NCBI RefSeq assembly: GCF_010550695.1
Contig: NZ_JAAGOB010000010.1
Location: 32,779 to 96,778, forward strand
DNA: 64,000 nt
Reading direction: 5' to 3'
Origin: Phytoactinopolyspora alkaliphila
GTDB lineage: Bacteria > Actinomycetota > Actinomycetes > Jiangellales > Jiangellaceae
This document shows, one piece after another, positions 1 to 9,566 of this stretch (its first letter is position 1; the number at the start of each line of letters is the position of its first letter). Both the position numbers and the translations under genes were made by a program. The notes under the pieces are model-generated. The model was not told the DNA's origin, did not search any database, and was given only the letters and a program-made list of their open reading frames with translations.

Positions 1-1221
1 CTGTTCGGGCGCGTTCGCCGCGATCTCGCCGAACTCGGCGTTGCCGGCGCGCACGATGCTCAGCGCGGAGTTGCCGAAGATCGACAGGAAGGAGAGCGTG
101 AACAGGAACGGCACCACGAGCGTGGCGGCGACGAACTGGCGGATGGTGCGCCCGCGGGAGATCCGCGCCAGGAACAGCCCGACGAACGGCGCCCACGCGA
201 TCCACCACGCCCAGAAGAAGAGCGTCCAGTCGTTGAGCCAGTCCACCGGCGGGTCGTAGGCGAACGTGTTCAGGGTCATGCCTGGGAACCGGCTCACGTA
301 GTCGCCGATGTTCAGTACCAGCCCGTTGAGCAGCTCGATCGGGTCCTCCTGGACGGCCACGTAGATCATCAGGGCGATCGCGAGCACGATGTTGAGCTCG
401 GACAGGCGCCGGATGCCCTTGTCGATTCCGGCCACCGCGGAGACCGTGGCCATGGCGACGGCGACGGCGATCAGAGCGATCTGCGCGGCCGTACCCACCG
501 GCACGTCGAACATGAAGTTCAGGCCGAAGTTGAGCTGGACGACGCCGATGCCGAGGGAGACGGCGATGCCGAAGATGGTCCCGAGCACAGCCGCCAGATC
601 CACCGCGTCGCCGATCCCTCCGTGGATCCGCTTGCCGAAGATGGGGAAGAGCGCGGACCGGATCGACAGGGGCAGGCGGTGCCGGAAGGCGAAGTACCCG
701 AGCGCCATGCCCATCAGCGCGTACATCGCCCAGCCGGTGATTCCGTAGTGGAACAGCGTCCACACGATGCCCTGGCGGGCCGCCTCGATGGTCTCAGGAT
801 CGCCTTCCGGCGGCGCGAGGTAGTGGCTGACCGGCCCGGCTACCGAGAAGAACATCAGATCGATGCCGATACCGGCGGCGAAGAGCATCGCTCCCCAGGC
901 GAACAGGCTGTAGTCCGGGGTCGAGTGTTGCGGCCCGAGTTTGATCTTCCCGTACCGTGACGCCGCGATGAACACCACGAACACGAGGAAGAGGGTCGCC
1001 GCGAGGAAGTAGTACCAGCCGAAGCCGTGGGAGATCCATCCGACGACGGTGCCGATGGTGTCGGACGCGCCCTCGGGAGTGATCATCGCCCACACGGAGA
1101 ACGCGATGATCAGCGCCGACGAGCCGAAGAAGACGACGCGGTTGATGCGGTTGCGCGGTGCTGCGATCTCGGGCTCGGCCGAATCCGCCTGGCCTTCTTC
1201 TCGTTCTTGGTTGACCGCCAC
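1..1221 (-). CDS. BCCT-family choline/betaine transporter, 3' part outside window
   Basis: This is a secondary transporter of the betaine/choline/carnitine family, placed in the cytoplasmic membrane. The visible 407 codons start at a GTG with an AGGAGGGG ribosome site just upstream and run off the left edge, so the C-terminal segments are missing. I read several hydrophobic helices and the family signature WTLFFWAWWIAWAPFVGLF near residue 332, as well as FHYGITGWAMYALMG and VAGIDKGIRRLSELN earlier. The start lies only 4 bp after the betA stop, so it is the last visible gene of the betB-betA-transporter operon. That context makes choline or glycine betaine the likely substrate. Exact substrate and coupling ion cannot be told from sequence. 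Confidence 0.93.
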   Translation of the reverse strand, partial: MAVNQEREEGQADSAEPEIAAPRNRINRVVFFGSSALIIAFSVWAMITPEGASDTIGTVVGWISHGFGWYYFLAATLFLVFVVFIAASRYGKIKLGPQHSTPDYSLFAWGAMLFAAGIGIDLMFFSVAGPVSHYLAPPEGDPETIEAARQGIVWTLFHYGITGWAMYALMGMALGYFAFRHRLPLSIRSALFPIFGKRIHGGIGDAVDLAAVLGTIFGIAVSLGIGVVQLNFGLNFMFDVPVGTAAQIALIAVAVAMATVSAVAGIDKGIRRLSELNIVLAIALMIYVAVQEDPIELLNGLVLNIGDYVSRFPGMTLNTFAYDPPVDWLNDWTLFFWAWWIAWAPFVGLFLARISRGRTIRQFVAATLVVPFLFTLSFLSIFGNSALSIVRAGNAEFGEIAANAPEQ

Positions 1222-1225
1222 GGGT

Positions 1226-2881
1226 TCACCCCTCCTGTGAGTGCCGGTAGAAGCCGGTCGTGGAAGCGGGCAGCGGAGTGTTGCCGAGAATGAGGTCCGC
1301 GGCCTTCTCGGCGAGCATGATCACGGGTGCGTAGATGTTGCCGTTGGTGAGATAGGGCATCGCCGAGGCGTCGACCACCCGGAGCGCCTCGACGCCATGT
1401 ACGCGCATCGACGTCGGGTCCACGACGGACATCTCGTCCACGCCCATGCGTGCCGAGCACGACGGGTGATACGCGGTCTCGGCGTCGCGGGCTACCCAGT
1501 CCAGGATCTCATCGTCGGACTGGACCGACGGGCCCGGCGAGAGTTCTCCGCCGTCGAACGGGCGCATCGCGGGCTGGGCGAGGATCTCCCTGGCCACCCG
1601 GATGGCCTCGACCCATTCCCGCCGGTCGTTCTCCGTGGACAGGTAGTTGAACCGCAGCGCTGGATGGCGCCGGGGGTTCGCCGAGGTGATCTTCACACTG
1701 CCCCGGACGTCGGAGTACATGGGCCCGATGTGCACCTGGTAGCCGTGCTCGGCGTTCACCGGCGTGCCGTCGTAGCGCACGGCGATCGGCAGGAAGTGGA
1801 ACATCAGATTCGGGTACTTGACGGTGTCGTTGCCGCGCACGAACCCGCCGGCCTCGAAGTGGTTCGTCGCCGCCGGACCGGAACGGCTGAGAATCCACTG
1901 CAACCCGATCTTGGGGCGGTTGCGCAGCTTCAGCGCCGGGTTGAACGAGATGGGCTGCGTGCAGGCGTGCTGGATGTACACCTCGAGGTGGTCCTGCAGG
2001 TTCTCTCCGACGCCCGGCAGGTGGTGCACCATGTCGATGCCGAGCGGCGTGAGCTCGTCGGCGTTCCCGACGCCCGACAGCTGAAGGAGCTGTGGTGTGT
2101 TGATCGCGCCGCCGGCGAGGACGACCTCGCCACCGTAGACGTCGTGCTGCCGGCCGCCCGGGCGGCTGTAGCGCACCCCGACGGCCTGATTGCCACGGAA
2201 CAGGACCCGGCTGACCGGTGCAAGGCAGCGGACGGTGAGATTGGGGCGACGCTTCACCGGATGCAGGTACGCCCGCGCGGCCGACCAGCGCCGGCCCTTC
2301 TTGATGGTGCGGTCGAACCGGGCGAAGCCCTCCTGCTGGTAGCCGTTGACATCGCTGGTCAGCGGATACCCCGCCTCCTTGGCGGCGTCGAGGAAGGCGC
2401 CGAAGAGCGGGTTGGTCCCCGGACCCCGTTCCAGCCACAGCGGTCCGCCCTGGCCGCGCCACTCGTCGCCCCCGGCGGTGCAGTTCTCCATCCGCTTGAA
2501 GTAGGGCAGGCAGTGCGCGTAGTCCCAGGTCTCCATGCCCGGGTCGGAGGCCCAGCGCTCCAGGTCGAGCGGATTGCCGCGCTGGAAGATCATCCCGTTG
2601 ATGGAGCTCGAGCCGCCGAGGACCTTGCCCCGGCCATGCGAGACCCGGCGCCCGCCCATGTACGGCTCGGGCTCGGAGACGTACCGCCAGTCGTAGAGGG
2701 GATTGCCGATCACCATGGTGAGCGCGGCCGGCATGTGGATGAAGATGTCCCAGATCCAGTCGGGTCTTCCTGCCTCGAGGACCAGGACCTTGACCGAGGG
2801 ATCGGAGCTGAGCCGGTTCGCCAGCACGCACCCGGCCGATCCGCCGCCCACGATGATGTAGTCGTACCGCTCCGTGCTCAT
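1226..2881 (-). CDS. betA: GMC oxidoreductase, choline dehydrogenase
   Basis: FAD-dependent GMC-family oxidoreductase, 551 residues, the usual length for choline dehydrogenase, which oxidises choline to betaine aldehyde. The N-terminus has the FAD-binding [14 protein letters not shown] (residues 11-24). Next comes the GMC signature around [16 protein letters not shown], then the active-site HPSCSARMG, and the C-terminal flavin contact [18 protein letters not shown]. The start ATG overlaps the betB stop by 4 bp, indicating translational coupling. Together with betB and the BCCT gene it gives a complete choline-to-glycine-betaine pathway. Some GMC enzymes act on other alcohols, but this operon makes choline by far the best assignment. 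Confidence 0.93.
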   Translation of the reverse strand: MSTERYDYIIVGGGSAGCVLANRLSSDPSVKVLVLEAGRPDWIWDIFIHMPAALTMVIGNPLYDWRYVSEPEPYMGGRRVSHGRGKVLGGSSSINGMIFQRGNPLDLERWASDPGMETWDYAHCLPYFKRMENCTAGGDEWRGQGGPLWLERGPGTNPLFGAFLDAAKEAGYPLTSDVNGYQQEGFARFDRTIKKGRRWSAARAYLHPVKRRPNLTVRCLAPVSRVLFRGNQAVGVRYSRPGGRQHDVYGGEVVLAGGAINTPQLLQLSGVGNADELTPLGIDMVHHLPGVGENLQDHLEVYIQHACTQPISFNPALKLRNRPKIGLQWILSRSGPAATNHFEAGGFVRGNDTVKYPNLMFHFLPIAVRYDGTPVNAEHGYQVHIGPMYSDVRGSVKITSANPRRHPALRFNYLSTENDRREWVEAIRVAREILAQPAMRPFDGGELSPGPSVQSDDEILDWVARDAETAYHPSCSARMGVDEMSVVDPTSMRVHGVEALRVVDASAMPYLTNGNIYAPVIMLAEKAADLILGNTPLPASTTGFYRHSQEG

Positions 2882-4386
2882 CGGGGACCTCCGGCGTCGG
2901 CATCATCGGTGAGACCCGTGGTGAACCAGCGCATGGGCGTGGGCCTGATGTTGTGGTAGATGTGCTTGGCCTCTCGATACTCGTTCAGGCCGGACGGGCC
3001 GAGCTCGCGGCCGATGCCGGACTTGCCGAAACCGCCCCACTCGGCTTGCGGGACGTAGGGGTGGTAGTCGTTGATCCACACGGTGCCGTGGCGGAGGGCG
3101 CCGGCTACCCGCTGGGCGACCGAGGCGTCGCTCGTCCACACGGCGCCGGCGAGTCCGTAGTCCGTGTCGTTGGCCAGACGGACGGCCTCCTGCTCGCTCT
3201 GGAACCGCTCGACCGTCACCACCGGCCCGAAGACCTCGTTCTGCACGATGTCCATCTCGGTCGAGCAGTCCGCGAAGACGGTGGGGCGCAGGAAGTACCC
3301 GGAGGTGAGGCCGGGGTCGTCAGGACGGCGTCCGCCGGTCACCAGGCGGGCACCCTCGGCGATCGCCCGCTCGATGTGCCCTTCCACCTTGTCCCGGTGG
3401 TCGGAGGAGACGAGCGGTCCGCACTCGGTCTCCGGGTCCAGCCCGTTGCCCAGCTTGATGGCGTCGGCGCGGCGTGCCAGCTCGTCGACGAAGGCGTCGT
3501 GGATCGACGCCTCGACGATCAGGCGCGACCCGGCCGAGCAGACCTGGCCGGAGTGGACGAAGGCAGCGGCGAGTGCATAGTCGACCGCGGTGTCGAAGTC
3601 GGCGTCGGCGAAGACGACGTTGGGGTTCTTCCCGCCCAGCTCCAGGGCCACCCGCTTGACGTCTGCGGCGGCCGCTTCCATGATCGCTCGGCCGGTGGCC
3701 AGGCCGCCGGTGAAGGAGACCAGATCCACGTCCGGGTGGGACACCATCGACGAGCCCACGGACGGTCCGCCTCCGAGCACGAGGTTCACCACGCCCGGGG
3801 GGATGCCTGCCTCGGCGAGCAGGCGAACCAGGCGGATCGTGGACAGGGGTGTGACCTCGCTGGGCTTAAGCACGATGGTGTTCCCGGCGGCCAGTGCTGG
3901 CGCCACTTTCCAGGACATCTGCAGCAAGGGGTAGTTCCACGGCGCGATCAGTGCGCAAACCCCGACCGGCTCGTACACGATCCGGCTGATCACGTCGGGA
4001 CTTCCGGTGTCCACGATACGTCCGGCATCGGTCTCGGGCAGGGCCGCGTAGTAGTGGAAGACGTTGGCGACGTCGTCGATGTCGATCCGGCTCTCGGCGA
4101 GGGTCTTCCCCGTGTCCAGGCTCTCGACGCGGGCGAGTTCCTCGCGGTCACGAAGAAGTGCCGCCGAGACTTTGCGGAGGAGGTCGCCGCGTTCCCTGGC
4201 CGTGGTGGCGCGCCAGGGGCCTTCATCGAAGGCTCGCCTGGCGGCCGACACCGCGGCATCGACGTCGGTGGGGCCTGCCTCTGACACGGTGGCGAGTTCC
4301 GAGCCGTCGAACGGATTGAGTACGACGCGCCCGGATGCGGCGTCTCCCGCCGCCACCCAGTGGCCGTCGATGAAGAGATCTTTCAT
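2878..4386 (-). CDS. betB: Betaine-aldehyde dehydrogenase
   Basis: NAD(P)-dependent aldehyde dehydrogenase of 502 residues, oxidising betaine aldehyde to glycine betaine in the cytoplasm. I see [21 protein letters not shown] (residues 148-168 region), the general-base glutamate in LELGGKNP (Glu249) and the nucleophile in SGQVCSAGS (Cys283). The frame stays open further upstream, but the ATG at 4386 is chosen because GGGAGG lies 9 nt before it and the ALDH fold starts here; the extra upstream residues would run through the operator palindrome. It is the first gene of the leftward operon and overlaps betA by 4 bp. Regulation is probably by the divergent betI-like repressor. Confidence 0.93.
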   Translation of the reverse strand: MKDLFIDGHWVAAGDAASGRVVLNPFDGSELATVSEAGPTDVDAAVSAARRAFDEGPWRATTARERGDLLRKVSAALLRDREELARVESLDTGKTLAESRIDIDDVANVFHYYAALPETDAGRIVDTGSPDVISRIVYEPVGVCALIAPWNYPLLQMSWKVAPALAAGNTIVLKPSEVTPLSTIRLVRLLAEAGIPPGVVNLVLGGGPSVGSSMVSHPDVDLVSFTGGLATGRAIMEAAAADVKRVALELGGKNPNVVFADADFDTAVDYALAAAFVHSGQVCSAGSRLIVEASIHDAFVDELARRADAIKLGNGLDPETECGPLVSSDHRDKVEGHIERAIAEGARLVTGGRRPDDPGLTSGYFLRPTVFADCSTEMDIVQNEVFGPVVTVERFQSEQEAVRLANDTDYGLAGAVWTSDASVAQRVAGALRHGTVWINDYHPYVPQAEWGGFGKSGIGRELGPSGLNEYREAKHIYHNIRPTPMRWFTTGLTDDADAGGPR

Positions 4387-4430
4387 GCGACCGGTTCCTC
4401 CCGATTCGGTCAGCGTGCCGGCGGTTGGAA

Positions 4431-4469
4431 TGTGGACGAGCGTACACAAGATATGTACGATCGTCCACA
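4431..4469. promoter_or_regulatory. Palindromic operator between betB and betI-like gene
   Basis: The left arm TGTGGACGAGCGTACA (4431-4446) and the right arm TGTACGATCGTCCACA (4454-4469) are inverted copies with one mismatch in 16, separated by 7 bp. The site sits 45 bp before the betB start and 44 bp before the betI-like start, where both divergent promoters must lie. TetR-family repressors of choline operons bind such dyads; assigning this site to the neighbouring regulator is inference from position and symmetry. Confidence 0.8.
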
Positions 4470-4512
4470 AGTGATCAGCCGTGTCGGCGTGTCCGGCGGG
4501 GAGGGATAGCGT

Positions 4513-5133
4513 GTGGGTGTGGATCACGTAGGCCTCGACGACCCGCAGGCCGACACGTACCCCGACAAGCCGGTCGTGAAGCGCCGGCAGCGCGGTCCCG
4601 CCGACCCGGACCGGCGTGAGCGGATCGCTCAGGCCGCCGTCACGCTCGTCGCCGAGTACGGGGTGCACGCTCTGACGCACCGCAAGGTGGCTGCCGAAGC
4701 GGGGGTGCCGCTCGGCTCCACGACGTACTATTTCGCGTCACTGGACGATCTCGTCGCCGCCGCTCTCAACAAGGCGGCCGAGCGGAGCGTGGCCGATCTG
4801 CGGGAATGGGAGCGCGGCCTGCCGGCGGATGTGAATCTCGCCACGGCCCTGGCCGACTTCGTGGTGCGGTCGGTGGGCGAGAAGCGGGCCGACACCATGG
4901 CGGAATACAACCTCTACGCACTGGCGCTGCACCGTCCTCACCTGCGCCAGGCCGCAGTGGACTGGGACAACGCACTGGCCGAGGTGCTGCAGGGGCGTAC
5001 TGACCCGCTGACCGGCCGGATGGTCGCGGTACTGTTGTGCGGGCTGCTGATGCAGGCCGTGCTCTCGGATGAGCGGCCTGTGCGTTCGGACATCGAAGTC
5101 CTGATCAGGCGGGCACTCGGCGGGCAGGGCTGA
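4513..5133 (+). CDS. TetR-family regulator, BetI-like
   Basis: TetR/AcrR-type transcriptional regulator of 206 residues. The helix-turn-helix lies in roughly residues 30-75, including RERIAQAAVTLVAEYGV, HRKVAAEAGVPLGS and TTYYFASLDDL, which is the usual TetR pattern. The ligand-binding C-terminal half is typical in length. The GTG start follows GGGGAGGGA by about 6 nt. It is divergent from betB and shares the intergenic palindrome at 4431-4469, so it most likely represses betB-betA-transporter and itself, being relieved by choline as in the BetI system. The ligand is inferred from context only. Confidence 0.85.
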   Translation: MGVDHVGLDDPQADTYPDKPVVKRRQRGPADPDRRERIAQAAVTLVAEYGVHALTHRKVAAEAGVPLGSTTYYFASLDDLVAAALNKAAERSVADLREWERGLPADVNLATALADFVVRSVGEKRADTMAEYNLYALALHRPHLRQAAVDWDNALAEVLQGRTDPLTGRMVAVLLCGLLMQAVLSDERPVRSDIEVLIRRALGGQG

Positions 5134-5179
5134 TTTTCGGTTATTGATCTTGAACTGAGAACATTTACCATGGTTCCGC

Positions 5180-5208
5180 TTGACGAGCACGTATTGCAGC
5201 CATGTAAT
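5180..5208 (+). promoter_or_regulatory. Sigma70-type promoter of whiB2-like gene
   Basis: TTGACG (5180-5185) and TGTAAT (5203-5208) are separated by 17 bp, each matching the housekeeping consensus at five of six positions. Transcription would start near 5215, leaving a leader of about 95 nt before the GTG at 5311. A second, weaker pair, TTGATC (5144) and TACCAT (5166) with a 16-bp spacer, lies just upstream, so two start sites are possible. Confidence 0.55.
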
Positions 5209-5310
5209 TTCGTACGTGTCGTTAGGTGTTCCGTGGCTTCGACCACCACGGTGCGCCACGGGGGCCGGTTCCCGTAAGGGGATCGGACACGGTCGAAGGA
5301 GGCGAGCCAT

Positions 5311-5577
5311 GTGAGTGAGTGGGAAGAGTTCGAGATCCTGCTCGAAGGCGACGCCGAGGAGGCGAGCTGGCAGGAGCAGGCGCTTTGCGCCCAAACCGAC
5401 CCAGAGGCGTTCTTCCCGGAGAAGGGTGGGTCCACCCGTGAGGCCAAGCGGGTGTGCCTGTCCTGTGAGGTGAAAGCGGAGTGCCTGGAGTACGCCCTGG
5501 CGCATGACGAGCGGTTCGGCATCTGGGGCGGGCTCTCCGAGCGTGAACGGCGCAAACTGAAGAAACGCGCGGGTTAA
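5311..5577 (+). CDS. whiB2: WhiB-family Fe-S regulator, WhiB2/WhmD type
   Basis: WhiB-like protein of 88 residues that should hold a [4Fe-4S] cluster through Cys26, Cys49, Cys52 and Cys58. The GIWGG turn (70-74) is followed by a basic tail, SERERRKLKKRAG, for sigma factor or DNA contact. The sequence around ALCAQTDPEAFFPEKGG is the pattern I associate with WhiB2/WhmD of mycobacteria and WhiB of Streptomyces, which act in septation and sporulation. The start is a GTG with AAGGAGG 8 nt upstream; an ATG two bases earlier is closed at once by TGA. The glycosyltransferase and DUF5719 genes that follow are its usual neighbours in actinomycetes. Confidence 0.93.
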   Translation: MSEWEEFEILLEGDAEEASWQEQALCAQTDPEAFFPEKGGSTREAKRVCLSCEVKAECLEYALAHDERFGIWGGLSERERRKLKKRAG

Positions 5578-5720
5578 CACGCTGGGAGGTGGGTCGCTCC
5601 GGCCCGTGCGCGTGGTCTCAAGCTGCTCGGAGGGCGAATTCGGCGTAGGGTTGTCCGTCGGCGCACCCGGTGCGCGCTACTGGACCTCATCACCGACACC
5701 CGCTGAACCGACGACGAGGC

Positions 5721-8700
5721 ATGGCAACTGACCGACACATCTCCTCCGCCACCGGCGTGAGCGTTTCTAGCGGCGACGTCAGGCCGCGTGACGGCGGTAC
5801 CCAGGATCCGACGGGTCCGCCTGGGATCTACGACGACCCCGGCTTCGGCAGCGACGCGGCGCTGGACGCGTTCGCCGGGCAGCCCACCGAGCCGGCTCCT
5901 GTCGACCCCACGGAGCTGCAGGCCCACGACGTCACGGCCGTGCTCGTCGCGCACGACGGCGAGCGTTGGCTGCCGCGGGCGCTGCAGGGGCTCGCCGAAC
6001 TCAGCCACGGGCCGGACCGGATCATCGCGGTCGACACCGGAAGCCGGGACGACACGCCGCGGCTGCTGACCACAGCGCTGGGTGCGCCGGCCGTCGTCAC
6101 CGCGTCACGAAACACAGGATTCGGCGCCGCCGTGGCGGCGGGACTGATCGCGGCCGACGAGATGATGGCTGCGTCGACGCACGCCGGCCGGCTCGGCGCG
6201 GACCGCACCGAATGGATCTGGTTGCTGCACGACGACAGCGCCCCCTCGCCGGACGCGCTGCGGAAGCTGCTCGAAACCGCGGTCCGCCGCCCCGACGCGG
6301 GCGTGATCGGACCGAAGGTGCTCGGCTGGCGGGACGACCGTCAGCTGCTGGAGGTGGGGCTCACGGTCTCCGGCAGCGGGCGCCGGCACACCGGCCTGGA
6401 CCGCCGCGAGTACGACCAGGGCCAGCACGACGTCTCCAAAGACGTGCTGGCGGTGGGCAGCGCGGGCATGCTGGTCCGCCGGGACGTATGGGACGAGCTC
6501 GGCGGCTTCGACCCGGTACTGCCGATCTTCCGTGACGACATCGACTTCTGCTGGCGAGTCAACCAGGCCGACTACGCGGTGGTGATCTCGCCGGAGGCCT
6601 CGGTCCACCACGCCGAGGCGGCCGCACATGGGCGGCGCCGGCTCGGCGCGACGCGAGACCGGGCGCATATGGCGGACCGCCGTCACGCCCTCTACGTGCT
6701 CCTCGTCAACTCCCGCGCCGCCTTGCTTCCCCTGCTCTTGCTCCGGGTGTTCTTCGGCGGCCTGGCCCGCTCCTTCGGCTTCCTCGTGGGTAAACAACCC
6801 GCGCTCGCGCTGGAGGAGCTGGTAGCGGTGATCGCCGTGCTGGGCCGCCCGGACCGGCTGATCCGGGGCCGGGCCCGGCGAGCGCGGGCCCGGCGGCGAT
6901 CTCATTCGCAGCTTCGCCCCCTCTTCCCTCCACGGGGCCAGCAGCTCAGGAATGCCGGCGAGAACGTTCTGGCGATGCTCACCGGTTCCGGATCGGGCCA
7001 CGACGTTCCCGGCGCTCAGCGCCGTTCCACGGGCACCGCCGACGACGAGATGCCGGACACCGACGACGCCTTCCTGCTGCGCCTGGCGCTGCACCCGCTG
7101 GTCCTGACGGTGCTCAGCCTGTCCTTGATCACCATCGTGGCGGTGCGCGAACTGATCGGCACCGGCCGCCTGATGGGTGGCGCGATGCTGCCGTCGTGGA
7201 CCGAGACGGCGGAGCTCTGGCAGACCTACACCGAGTCGTGGCATGGAGTGGGCCTCGGCAGTGCCACCCCCGCACCGCCGTATCTGGCCGTCGTCGCGGT
7301 CGTGGCCTCGGTGGTGCGCAGTGCCACGCTGGCAGTGGATCTGCTCCTGCTCGCCTCTGTTCCCCTTGCGGGGATCACGGCGTATTTCCTCCTCCGGCGT
7401 CTCGTGGCGGGCCGGTGGCTCCGGCTGTGGGGCTCGGTCACCTACGCCCTGCTGCCGGCCGTGACAGGCGCCATCGCCGCCGGCAGGTTCGGTACCGTCG
7501 TAGCCACCGTCCTGACGCCGCTGGTGGTGCTGGCGCTGTACCGGACGTTCGGCCGGCCGGGAGAGCCGGGTCCGTTCCGCGCAGCCTGGAGCGCGGGGCT
7601 GATCCTGGCCGTGATCGCGGCATTCGTCCCGCTGGCCTGGCTTCTCGTCCTTGTGCTGGGCGTGGTCGGCCTCGTCACCGTCTACCGCGACCGGGCGGCT
7701 CTGTGGCGGTTCGCGGTGGTGCTTGGTGTGGCGCCCGTGGTGCTCATCCCGTGGAGCGGCACGGTTTTGCGTAACCCGGTGCTGCTCGTGACCGAGGCCG
7801 GCATGCCCGGCCCAGGGCTCTCCGCCGATGCGCTCGACCCGTGGTCGGTTCTGTTCGTGAACCCTGGCGGCCCCGGCACGGCGCCGGTGTGGCTGGGCGC
7901 GGGCCTTGCCCTGGCGGGATGGGCGGCGCTGCTGCGAGCCGAGCGCCGGTTGGTGGTCACGGCGGCGTGGGCGGTCGCGGGCGTGGCCCTGGTGCTCGGG
8001 ATCGTCGTGTCGAGACTGCCGGTCACCGGCCCCACCTTGCAGACACCGGTGTCGGGCTGGCCAGGCTATCCGGCCGTGGTGCTCGGGGGAGCGCTGATCG
8101 TCGCCACCGTCGTCGCCGGTGAGGGTGCCCGGGCCTGGCTGGCGCGGAGCACGTTCGGCTGGCGCCAGCCTCTGGTAGCGCTCGCCACCGCTGGAGCGCT
8201 GGTGCTTCCGGTCGCGGGCGCCGGCTGGTGGGCGGTCCGGGGTGCCGACGGCCCATTGGAGCGGCGCGATCCCCAGGTTCTTCCCGCCTACATCTCCGAC
8301 GAGGCCGAGCTCCCGGAGCGGATCCGCACCCTGGTGCTGGGGCGCGCGGACGACGGACGCGTGACCTACGCACTGCTGCGCTCCTCCGGACCCCGCATGG
8401 GCGATGCCGAATCGGGACCTCCGCCGGAAGAATACGGGCCGCTCGACGACGTCGTGGCCGACATCGTGTCCGGCCGGGGCGGAGCCGACGGCTCGCGACT
8501 CGCGGAGTTCGCCGCAAAGTACGTCTACCTGTCAGCGCCGTTCGACCCGGACCTGGCCGACATCCTCGACACCGTCCCCGGCTTGGTCCGGTCCAGTGCG
8601 CCCGAGGGCGCGGCGATGTGGCGGGTCGACCAGCCCGTCGGACGGATCTGGATCGCCGAGCCCGAGCCCGCCGACGACGCCGAGGAAGAGGCGGTGGAAG

Positions 8701-9566
8701 CGGAGCTGGTGGTGGTGCCCAGCGACGAGATCGATTCGCGTGGCACCGTCCCGGACGGCGCCGATGGACGGCTCCTGGTCATCTCCGAGCTGGCCGACAG
8801 CGGATGGTCGGCCACACTGGACGGCGCGCCCTTGATGCCGGTGGTGTACGACGGCTGGGCCCAGGCGTTCGAGCTGGGCCCCGAGGGTGGTGAGCTGAGC
8901 CTCTCGCACCTCGGCAACCGGAGGGCGGGTGTTCTCCTCGTTCAGCTCGGTGCTGTGATCCTGGTCGCGATCCTGGCTCTGCCCGGCATGCGGCGGGAGC
9001 GTGGGGCCGTCGACGACGCCTCGGAGATCGACCCCGACGATCCGACCTCTCCCGGCCTTCCCGTCGTGCCCGACGAGCAGGTTCAGCCGGCGACGCCGGT
9101 ACCCGCCGCGATGCCTGCTCCGCCGCGTGCCGAGGATCACGTCCCCGAGGTGTCGTACGAGTGGCTCGATTCGCCCGATCCGGCTCCTGCCGCCAGGTCC
9201 GGCCGCCGACGCGGCGGGAGCACCGACTCCGGGCAGGGGCCTTCGACGCCGGCCGATCGACCCGTACCTGTCGGGTGGGAGACGCCGGAGGAGCGGTCCG
9301 CGCCTGCAGGGCAGCAGGAGCCGATCGAGCAGCAGGAGCCGATCGAGCAGCAGGAACCCATCGAGGGACCCTCGCCGGAGGCGGCTCACCCGGAGACCGG
9401 CGAGACTCGCTCGTCTCGCGGCGGGTACCGGGGCCGGCGAGCACGCCGCGCCGACGACGAGAGCCCCACCGAAGAGGGCGGCGGTTATCGAGGCAAGCGA
9501 GCGGCCGGTGGACGGCGGGCCGCCGGCCGGAGATCACGCGACCGCGGTGATGGGAGCGAGTCCTGA
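5721..9566 (+). CDS. Large membrane-bound family 2 glycosyltransferase
   Basis: About 1281 residues. The N-terminal third is a GT-A fold family 2 glycosyltransferase: VTAVLVAHDGERWLPRAL, then IAVDTGSRDDTPRLL, the metal-binding LLHDDSAPS and the acceptor-side FRDDIDFCWRVNQADY. The middle holds many hydrophobic helices, so the product is probably a polytopic membrane protein adding sugar to an envelope polymer. After the last helix (VQLGAVILVAILALPGM) comes a tail of roughly 190 residues rich in Pro, Glu and Arg with three QQEPIE repeats. An ATG at 5721 is used; the frame is open to a GTG at 5670, and neither has a convincing ribosome site. The stop shares one base with the next ATG. Substrate is unknown. 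Confidence 0.87.
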   Translation: MATDRHISSATGVSVSSGDVRPRDGGTQDPTGPPGIYDDPGFGSDAALDAFAGQPTEPAPVDPTELQAHDVTAVLVAHDGERWLPRALQGLAELSHGPDRIIAVDTGSRDDTPRLLTTALGAPAVVTASRNTGFGAAVAAGLIAADEMMAASTHAGRLGADRTEWIWLLHDDSAPSPDALRKLLETAVRRPDAGVIGPKVLGWRDDRQLLEVGLTVSGSGRRHTGLDRREYDQGQHDVSKDVLAVGSAGMLVRRDVWDELGGFDPVLPIFRDDIDFCWRVNQADYAVVISPEASVHHAEAAAHGRRRLGATRDRAHMADRRHALYVLLVNSRAALLPLLLLRVFFGGLARSFGFLVGKQPALALEELVAVIAVLGRPDRLIRGRARRARARRRSHSQLRPLFPPRGQQLRNAGENVLAMLTGSGSGHDVPGAQRRSTGTADDEMPDTDDAFLLRLALHPLVLTVLSLSLITIVAVRELIGTGRLMGGAMLPSWTETAELWQTYTESWHGVGLGSATPAPPYLAVVAVVASVVRSATLAVDLLLLASVPLAGITAYFLLRRLVAGRWLRLWGSVTYALLPAVTGAIAAGRFGTVVATVLTPLVVLALYRTFGRPGEPGPFRAAWSAGLILAVIAAFVPLAWLLVLVLGVVGLVTVYRDRAALWRFAVVLGVAPVVLIPWSGTVLRNPVLLVTEAGMPGPGLSADALDPWSVLFVNPGGPGTAPVWLGAGLALAGWAALLRAERRLVVTAAWAVAGVALVLGIVVSRLPVTGPTLQTPVSGWPGYPAVVLGGALIVATVVAGEGARAWLARSTFGWRQPLVALATAGALVLPVAGAGWWAVRGADGPLERRDPQVLPAYISDEAELPERIRTLVLGRADDGRVTYALLRSSGPRMGDAESGPPPEEYGPLDDVVADIVSGRGGADGSRLAEFAAKYVYLSAPFDPDLADILDTVPGLVRSSAPEGAAMWRVDQPVGRIWIAEPEPADDAEEEAVEAELVVVPSDEIDSRGTVPDGADGRLLVISELADSGWSATLDGAPLMPVVYDGWAQAFELGPEGGELSLSHLGNRRAGVLLVQLGAVILVAILALPGMRRERGAVDDASEIDPDDPTSPGLPVVPDEQVQPATPVPAAMPAPPRAEDHVPEVSYEWLDSPDPAPAARSGRRRGGSTDSGQGPSTPADRPVPVGWETPEERSAPAGQQEPIEQQEPIEQQEPIEGPSPEAAHPETGETRSSRGGYRGRRARRADDESPTEEGGGYRGKRAAGGRRAAGRRSRDRGDGSES
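9312..9365 (+). repeat. Three 18-bp in-frame tandem repeats
   Basis: The unit CAGCAGGAGCCGATCGAG occurs at 9312-9329 and 9330-9347, with a slightly changed third copy at 9348-9365. It encodes QQEPIE three times inside the flexible cytoplasmic tail of the glycosyltransferase. The copy number is likely to vary between strains by slippage. Confidence 0.85.

Noticed and set aside
1241..4284. Long open frames on the plus strand opposite betA and betB
   Set aside because: They mirror the GC-rich third positions of the real genes, have no family features and no ribosome sites.
5655..5675. Terminator after whiB2 (GCGCACCCGGTGCGC)
   Set aside because: The dyad is clear but very short, lacks a T-tract and overlaps a possible upstream start of the glycosyltransferase.
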